This document shows positions 61,301 to 64,000 of a DNA stretch of 64,000 nucleotides, piece by piece. The DNA is from Tritrichomonas foetus. Lineage: Eukaryota; Parabasalia; Tritrichomonadida; Tritrichomonadidae. Made by a program: the position numbers and the translations under genes. The DNA is taken from contig MLAK01000560.1 of NCBI GenBank assembly GCA_001839685.1, positions 70,865 through 134,864 on the forward strand. Direction: 5' to 3'. The notes under the pieces were generated by a model that searched no databases, was not told the origin of the DNA, and worked only from the letters and a program-made list of their open reading frames with translations. The number at the start of each line of letters is the position of its first letter. Within the stretch, counting starts at the first letter, position 1.

Positions 61301-61566
61301 ATAAAGATGAATTTTGTCTAACAGATTGCGATTCAAATGCAGTTTATACAGATTGTCCAGTAATTCACATTATTCCAAAAATTGATTTTGTTCATCCAAA
61401 GGATGAATACAAGTGTCCAGTATATAGGACGCCTGAAAGAGCTGGTGTACTCAATACTACTGGTCACTCAACCAACTTTGTTGTCGCTCTTAATATTCCA
61501 TCTAAAGAATTTCCGGATAAATGGACTTTGAGAGGAACTGCCCTTCTTCTCGAAACCCCCTATTGA
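49396..61566 (+). CDS. Axonemal dynein heavy chain, single-headed inner-arm type
   Basis: The protein has 4056 residues from the ATG at 49396. It is a force-generating AAA+ motor of flagellar inner arms. Domains in order: a Pro/Arg-rich head with five RP-x-TA motifs (residues 63-159), then a tail with the WDDYYTLSADGITSY segment typical of DNAH1/3/7-like chains. The linker follows, then AAA1 (Walker A GPAGTGKT at 1449, catalytic site), AAA2 (GPTGGGKT at 1730), AAA3 (GESGCGKT at 2051) and AAA4 (GMGGTGKR at 2391). The coiled-coil stalk with the microtubule-binding tip lies at about 2620-2920, followed by AAA5, AAA6 and a C-terminal domain (YKCPVYRTPERAGVL, then GHSTNFV). All Walker lysines are present. 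A charged Lys-rich insert lies near residues 425-455. Length is typical for the class. Confidence 0.97.
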   Translation: MADKDTLLDRLYSKKETKKNVHFLRPKNPGHIAPTLTTPRSNSRQGDGPAVPQLTIPSDVPMRPHTALGEITVGSGRPPISVRRFLPNSGRPTTAQPEKKKRPQTAFAAPPPSSKKNAIPRSRPPTLVPIEVRPSTAIADSRFDKHTGRPLGLTRPSTAISTFASSRINENGEITDSIFRLKKSNFAAQHPEEYEQFKKDPLYTPDISDELWNDPNLIFYYIRLIRQKNLNEEFLYFQSQPPTYREPENVYFLVVVPPTEVNWDDYYTLSADGITSYNKSKGEFTKLDQWIRECVIYIKIKNISFFKLYEQWRSFTLLHTITKCQLITAANTSITNTYFNVDAVLRKAVLDLQSCCNRLLKYSLVDVKSSQTLTLQQFIDRQYAHEAEVSVHIRELLEEARISIVHACDVTYESTGSNHDAAKAAKKEAEQQEKKQAKKKPIHKHKTQEKKKKSIASSDMMVYTQLATQRFCYKRLSRFIRLCDYMLIHTLYVFVVESCRQLVDFLQPRGNASGGDITRLSTEVVIEEGKLAFSPSKDEMIDEIKAIWLHLVSNIYLIQTFSIHQSLAQYAVAYGWVEPVVPLTRIIQNDNLYKKLSEEMIERITLAYKMSAESIEVFEPELQAYLRNIKFDVHKVQAENHNAEFYSEALKNYRAEIAKMDSLANSSQVHMMLIKLKGFVDMIKPTPRKCLEQLNALIPCIAENKVNKLTQKVSDALAILHNDPQDIHVFVEQLEFRKKQWKDFDTIRNDYKDATEFYTLIEKNRITTTEDAIGSYRSLGSLITQLESAMISMNEEEENKIKKWTSPLATLLQKVRKELLDVHYKTSEDKVMRSDSNPDEVIRYLMNCQDDVNELQERAEQIQKYQRVLQLKVSPIDELTTTSTNLNLKLLLWQTWKEWKEKAAAWAPTPFKTIDVDDFTNDLQKFTRVSMQVNSGLNDHPLVPIFKNAVNSFNEVLPVIVALTNPCLLSSHWTKIEHITGIPKLEETNFPLSFLMDKRIADFVDLIESIANDASNEAGLRKMLQEIQSTWDKIEFTMIPHKEIKDFYLVGDLEDVIAQLDETQVQLSTIRSSRYVGAIKSEVDEISKSMNQLAKCLDYITTFQIAFNSLNKVFMSPDIQHALSADTKKLFGIERDYKNWGRNARDILKVFKLCSTTKAVALFEGWIAQTEEIQKSLENFLQRKRTAFPRFYFLSNENLLKIFAEARNPKAVQPFLPKLFDGIHTLEFSSTGQDILAMCSIEGEKISLLRCQTLGAIENWLTNVEKGMKMSLHKIFKVGRDEYESLPRVEWIQKHPAQVISVVSQIFFSHAVNDALSTPNPIESLTKLRDSMEENLSSLADVVRCQLPRAMRSGIVALITLDVHSRDIVSELIGSEVTNKSDFEWTKRLRYEWDVESNRVVINQAGATMEYGYEYLGATSRLVVTPLTERCYLTLTSAMANYLGGSPAGPAGTGKTETVKDLAKAVGNFCVVFNCSDAVTVIQMESFFSGLAQAGAWACFDEFNRINSEVLSVIAEQVYQVQSAVAAKLTHFVFCDQNIPLNSRVGVFITMNPGYAGRTELPDNLKSLFRPIAMMVPGYAMIAEVILYSEGFSSAKPLAQKVTQLYKLSSEMLSQQSHYDFGMRALKSVLVMAGASKRRMPSLNEDIILIRAMRDSNISKLLIDDSKLFDAIIGDLFPGVEFEKETFEELSAAIDEALLAKHLQKSDFMTIKTIQLYQTIFIRHGVMLVGPTGGGKTTSRNILSDSLAILGTPVEQYEINPKAVTLTDLYGAYNLVTGDWKNGLVGKMFSEMAEADQSTQQWIIFDGPVDALWIENMNTVLDDNKLLSLANSDRIKMTDQMHLLFEVGDLAQASPATVSRCGMVYYQPEDLGWRPLVNSWIEKQPEVGREIYSGLFELTFDPAVETLRENCKTVVVPLIWNIATSLCYIIDAVIADQNINIAEAPQDQLEKYITHIFAYAMTWAFGGIITDESRGDFDTFMREMFERKINYPTRRTLFDYSLDVKNTTFTLWSDIIANEKPTKIVPTSDTARFSNILLSLIKRKRPVLFLGESGCGKTSIIQNTLSSQMSSIFSILFTLSARTSAEQIQDLIEAKLLQKRKTLFGPPEGKSAVLVVDDFNLPRPDTYWSQPPIEILRTIINCKGLYNREELYWYHIEDVTIVAAGMQQGFVTPRFTSRFTILSLPAPSDSVLTCIFETILHQFLNGFSDSVVEMEGNIVKASVVFYRKIKAELLPTPSRSHYTFNLRDLSRVFQGILLTNMNSLSDPQTFIKLWLHENMRVFGDRLIDDKDRNQMVQTVYEIAKNVLKVKEEISSIFGEMPLIWTDILKGYGDSSNRSYQEATSMMQINAALTTFTDMYKSQVVLFKEAIEHILRIVRVMRQPSGHMLLVGMGGTGKRTAAKFAAFVAEMEVFQPQPAKEYRIADFRNDLRGLFKLAGAQNRPVMFLLTDEQIVDEAFLEDINNVLNTGEVPGLFETEEYDQMVNELVPMMKKAGESLAYDSLCRRFTSNIMKNLHVVLALSPVGGRFRDRCRIFPALVNCCTIDWFEPWPATALETVAQEFIAKMDLDRFGDVRTKLANIATFAHTTIVEASRKFQNELNRIYYVTPAVYIEFFSLFNTMLTKRVNEHEQKKQQLTKGVEKLAETNQKVQEMEAELHSLRPQLQKKAVETDALMAKLKVDREKVNEAHKLISAEEETVKKVRSEAMVLAAEAQDDLDRAMPLLNAAKAAVEDLKNRKADLAVVKTFVKPPQLVVEVMEAVCLLNGHKPDWASAKSLLAQTDFFNRLLEVHNNPIPEATLARIRQMDADPRYDIKKVMSVSESAACLFKWVTAIEKYVTESQRIAPKQKRRDEAQATLQEAEEKLKSKQDELQVISTQLATLQLQYEESINQQKELQQKIEQCEYRLKNASQLTTALDSERVRWTANLAELDEAEKSLLGDTLMIALHVAYIGPFSFPYRTMVIQQLIKKCDLEGITITKDFILENIATEPVTLREWQVNGLPQDALSKQNGVLVTMTRRWPLLIDPQGQGRKWLLENSGMRTVRCDDSNMAITIENAIKVGSPILVEDVGEILDPGLQFILSPKLQKQSGQLMISIGDKWIPFDPQFKLYLTTKLSNPQFLPDVFIHLSVINFSVTLEGLEEQLLSDVVLHEMPELEKQRVELIVAISKDQKTLSDLMTKILHLLFTSRGNILDNETLITTLHDAKQTSTQVAERLVESEKTEKEITEKREVYRNVATRGSILYFVVLELPGIDSMYQYSLEFFKRIFKSVLDNADHVTEIDQKCLMFIDKLTYAVFSNVSRGLFANHREVLSFLIAMSLLRSTDQVTDDMWKLFLRGPVDVDLSKFEDPIDAIEPRIWSKCCALSKAMPVFTELPGIINKNYSEWQKLIEESSIEFPKPFDSVSLFHKLIIASCIARRKVVSLVRMLVKEVLGEQFIQQADVDLSAPFADTSNDTPLLFILSQGADPRESLEKLAEKKGFAEKLKILSLGQGRGPTASEFVKKAKKDGHWVFLQNCHLCPSFLPTLEMMTQKMVRKANKFHSNFRLILSSMPTDVFPISVLRNSVKVTSEPPSGIQPNVSLLMNTLSNERWESCSKTRPWKKLLFGIAVFHATISERKRYGALGFNKIYEWNTSDFSIAVKMLHTYISQHDQVPWVALRQMIGDVVYGGRVTDDWDRRCMNAVLDRFLCKNAMNDDIFFDSDNLYPSIPLCKFDQVFSTIQAFPTEDSPSIFGFHPSALNALHLNQSNKLIEWVLGVQPRDTGGSAASKDDEIVMNIVHDLSGQIPLPIVTKHAHQSLFESNFGDRPNSLTVVLMQEIERFNQLINIIHQSLSDVEKAIKGEVVMSIDIAEVYRSLLDRQVPKQWKEAAYPSVRPLASWCADLVEKVNFITNWLRKGEPNVFWFPGFFFPQSFLTAVLQNHSRKHQVPIDKLSFEAKVLPNTVDSLAHPAPDGAYIHGMYFDGAKWDKDEFCLTDCDSNAVYTDCPVIHIIPKIDFVHPKDEYKCPVYRTPERAGVLNTTGHSTNFVVALNIPSKEFPDKWTLRGTALLLETPY

Positions 61567-62762
61567 ATTTGTTAAAATAAATATTGTGTATATAACAAAA
61601 TTCCTCAAACTTTCTTTCATTCTTTCATCTTAATATGAACATCGAATATATTTCTACTTATATTTATTTATGTATGAAGGTGTTAAATTCAATTTCACTT
61701 AATATCGATTTTTGTTATAATCGAAAGAATTAGTTGTGTTTTCTTTTCGATCAATTTCTTCTCAAATATGTGAATCACATGTGTCTTAAGGGTTATTCAA
61801 TATTTCTGGATTTTAAATAAATAGAATGGATTGATGATCAATTTCAATCAATCATATTTGATCAAGAACATGGAATCGAAAATTAAAGAAATAATAATAC
61901 ACTGGAAGTTCAATACAGTTTAAAATATTATTTAATATTCACAACTATCATCACGAAAGGACATGAATCAATTTGTCTGGGGTTGATGATTTTGTTTCTC
62001 AAAAAGTTGTTGATTAATTTAAAAAGTGGAGAAATCAAATATACGTAAAAGTGAAATTTTGAATAAATCCAACATTTGGCATGGTCAAATATATAGCACT
62101 TTTGGCCTGAGTATTCAAACTTCCCTATCAAAATTGATCTATGAAAATAAATTATTCGTTATTTAGAAGAGTATTTTCAAAGAATTGATCAATGGGTTTC
62201 TGAAATTTCTGATAATCTATTGATTAAATAAACCCAAATAATTTCACTATATAAAGCTATCAAATTTGTAAATTATATTTAAATTGAATAGGTTTTGAAA
62301 TACAGAAAATGAAAATAAATACTATTTAATTTTTTTTTAAAGAGGAAAAGATAATCCAAACATTTTATAGAGCATTGAAATATTTTAGCCGAAAAGGAAA
62401 ACATATACGTTAATATTGGAAAGATATAAAATTTTATGAAAAATTGGGGAAAAATGGTTTTATATCATACAAAAAGTTCATACATGCCTTAAACTTCATT
62501 CAAACTTTAGATTAAGTAAGTTATTAAAAAGTTATTGATTAAATAAAACATTATAAAAAGTGGAAGTAAATTTAAGAAAACTTATAGAAACCACGAAAGA
62601 AAATAATATTGCTCTAAAAAGTGAATATAAGCCTAACAAAAAGTTCAGATTCTGATAAAAAACGACTTAAAAAAGGAATTAAAACAAAATTAGATTTAAT
62701 TAAAATTAAAAACAATCAAAAAGTTGGTATAAAGTTAATATTAAAAAAAAAAAGAAGCGAAA
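61567..62762. other. Intergenic, AT-rich
   Basis: 1.2 kb between the dynein gene and the CAMK-like kinase. No gene was found; short frames near 61928-62131 (minus) and 62621 (no ATG) look spurious. An A-rich run precedes the kinase ATG. Confidence 0.4.
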
Positions 62763-63818
62763 ATGTTGAAACGGAACAACATGGGCTCCACTCTCTCCGA
62801 ATTCACACCGGAGTCGATAGCTTTCATCACTCAAACACTCCGCGAGCATAATTTTGAATTAATCGAGCGAATTGGCTACGGCGGCTTTTCAATGATCTTC
62901 AAAGTGAAATCTCTACGAATCCCCAAGTTCTATGCAGCAAAAGTTCTAAACACCGCATCAGTTCGTCACTCAAACCACAAGGCCACCTTCAAGAACGAAA
63001 GGAAGGCTCTTTCGCATTTGTCGCACCCCAATATTATTAAACTTGTCGACAATTTCGAAGCGGGAAAATTCGTTTTCCTCGTCCTTGAGCTATGTGGCCA
63101 GAAGACGCTCGAAGATGTCATTAAATCCGGCACTTCAACCATCACAGATCGAGTTATGTATATGAAACAATTATTACACGCCCTCGTCCACATCCACTCA
63201 ATGGGATATGTTCATCGTGATATAAAGCCTGCCAATGTCCTATTCGACGATTACGGTCGCGTCAAACTCGCAGATTTTGGACTATGCATCAAATGGCCAA
63301 CAAATGGCGAAAAATCAAGCGAATTTTTGGGATCACCCCATTTCATGGCGCCAGAGATATTCAGAAGGGAACCATTCGATCCTTACAAAGCCGACATTTA
63401 TTCCCTCGGAGTTACTTTTTACGAATTATGCGGCGGAACTGTTAATTGGCCTGCTTCACTCGATATAATCAGCGCTATTATAGGTAAGGAAGGTTTTATC
63501 GTCCACCACGGTACAAAACCCGACGTAACTAAGATTGTAATTTCGATGACGAAAATGAAGGCTTCATCAAGACCGTCACTTTTTACGATAGCTCGTCAAC
63601 CACTTTTCCACGCACAGAGAAAGGCAATGCAAGCGCCAGTGCCTGCAACCACTCGAACGACTCCGACACCAATCAGAAAACAATCAGCTGCAAAAGTCGA
63701 GACAAAAACTGTGCGCGCAAAGAAGGTCACAACAAGCGAATTGAAGAAGCCGAAGAGGAGGAGATCCGTCCAACCTGTTTATGGATCTATTCACGCAATG
63801 AAATCTTCATTCTCATAA
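62763..63818 (+). CDS. CAMK-like serine/threonine protein kinase with basic tail
   Basis: The protein has 351 residues. The kinase domain is at about residues 31-285: glycine loop GYGGFSMI (38-45), AAK lysine near 60, HRDIKPAN (151-158), DFG (171-173), APE (196-198) and D-x-Y-SLG in helix F. The D-I-K-P-A-N loop and GSPHFMAPE segment fit CAMK-type Ser/Thr kinases abundant in trichomonads. Residues 290-345 are Thr/Pro/Lys-rich with KKPKRRRS, a possible nuclear localisation signal. Met1 or Met7 could be the start; no Inr is seen nearby. No calmodulin-binding or other regulatory domain was recognised. Confidence 0.92.
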   Translation: MLKRNNMGSTLSEFTPESIAFITQTLREHNFELIERIGYGGFSMIFKVKSLRIPKFYAAKVLNTASVRHSNHKATFKNERKALSHLSHPNIIKLVDNFEAGKFVFLVLELCGQKTLEDVIKSGTSTITDRVMYMKQLLHALVHIHSMGYVHRDIKPANVLFDDYGRVKLADFGLCIKWPTNGEKSSEFLGSPHFMAPEIFRREPFDPYKADIYSLGVTFYELCGGTVNWPASLDIISAIIGKEGFIVHHGTKPDVTKIVISMTKMKASSRPSLFTIARQPLFHAQRKAMQAPVPATTRTTPTPIRKQSAAKVETKTVRAKKVTTSELKKPKRRRSVQPVYGSIHAMKSSFS

Positions 63819-64000
63819 GATTTTGGCACTTTTTATTTTGATGTTTAATTTGGTTAAATTTTTTGACCTGTTTTTGCATCGTTGTGTATTATTTATATAT
63901 AATTGATGGTTGTGATCTTTGAAATAGATGCTGTTGATGTTTTTTATTTTATTTCCCTTTCTATAAACAGCTATATCATGATGAATTTTTCAGATTCTTT
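63819..64000. other. 3' flank of kinase to window end
   Basis: T-rich 3' region of the kinase gene, with no further feature. Confidence 0.3.

Overview
The window looks like nuclear genomic DNA from a parabasalid protist, most likely a trichomonad close to Tritrichomonas or Trichomonas. This is an inference from several signs. The DNA is strongly AT-rich and the genes are intronless, with uninterrupted frames up to about 12 kb. Several genes carry a TCAYW initiator (Inr) motif 5-23 nt upstream of the start codon. One gene encodes a protein resembling the trichomonad Inr-binding domain (IBD/IBP39) family. Another encodes a chlamydial-Pmp-like beta-helix surface protein, and there are trichomonad-style TKL and CAMK-like kinases. 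No bacterial operons, CRISPR arrays, rRNA or convincing tRNA genes were seen.

Layout. 1-5200: a truncated four-pass membrane protein (TMEM128-like), an unknown Asn-glycosylation-rich protein, an auxin-efflux-carrier-type transporter and a short Pmp-like surface protein. 5600-11800: an SFT2-type vesicle protein and RtcB RNA ligase sharing a divergent promoter, two unknown membrane-anchored proteins, and a TKL-type kinase. 12200-13650: a Gln/Asn-rich acidic protein followed by an inverted, diverged copy of its own 3' end, which forms a large potential hairpin, then a 19-bp tandem repeat and a 32-nt A tract. 13650-26070: a 3111-residue HYDIN homologue with an embedded adenylate-kinase-like domain, and a 914-residue helical protein. 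27600-36040: the IBD-like factor, a RhoGAP-like protein without the arginine finger, a PP1-like phosphatase and an FKBP. 36040-42600: a polypyrimidine tract containing an assembly gap, and two copies of a COPI-associated (TVP15-like) four-pass protein 3.3 kb apart. 42900-61570: a UBR4-type E3 ligase divergently paired with a single-headed inner-arm axonemal dynein heavy chain. 62760-63820: a CAMK-like kinase with a basic tail.

How the genes relate. HYDIN (central-pair apparatus) and the dynein heavy chain (inner arm) both serve the flagellar axoneme. SFT2, the COPI-associated pair and possibly the TMEM128-like protein belong to ER/Golgi traffic. RtcB, UBR4, FKBP, PP1 and the kinases are housekeeping or signalling functions. 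Nothing suggests co-transcription: genes alternate strands with their own upstream regions, and no multi-gene system can be argued for. The most unusual structures are the inverted duplication at 12.75-12.93 kb, the duplicated COPI-associated gene with conserved flanks, the RP-x-T-A motif array in the dynein tail, and the degenerate RhoGAP.
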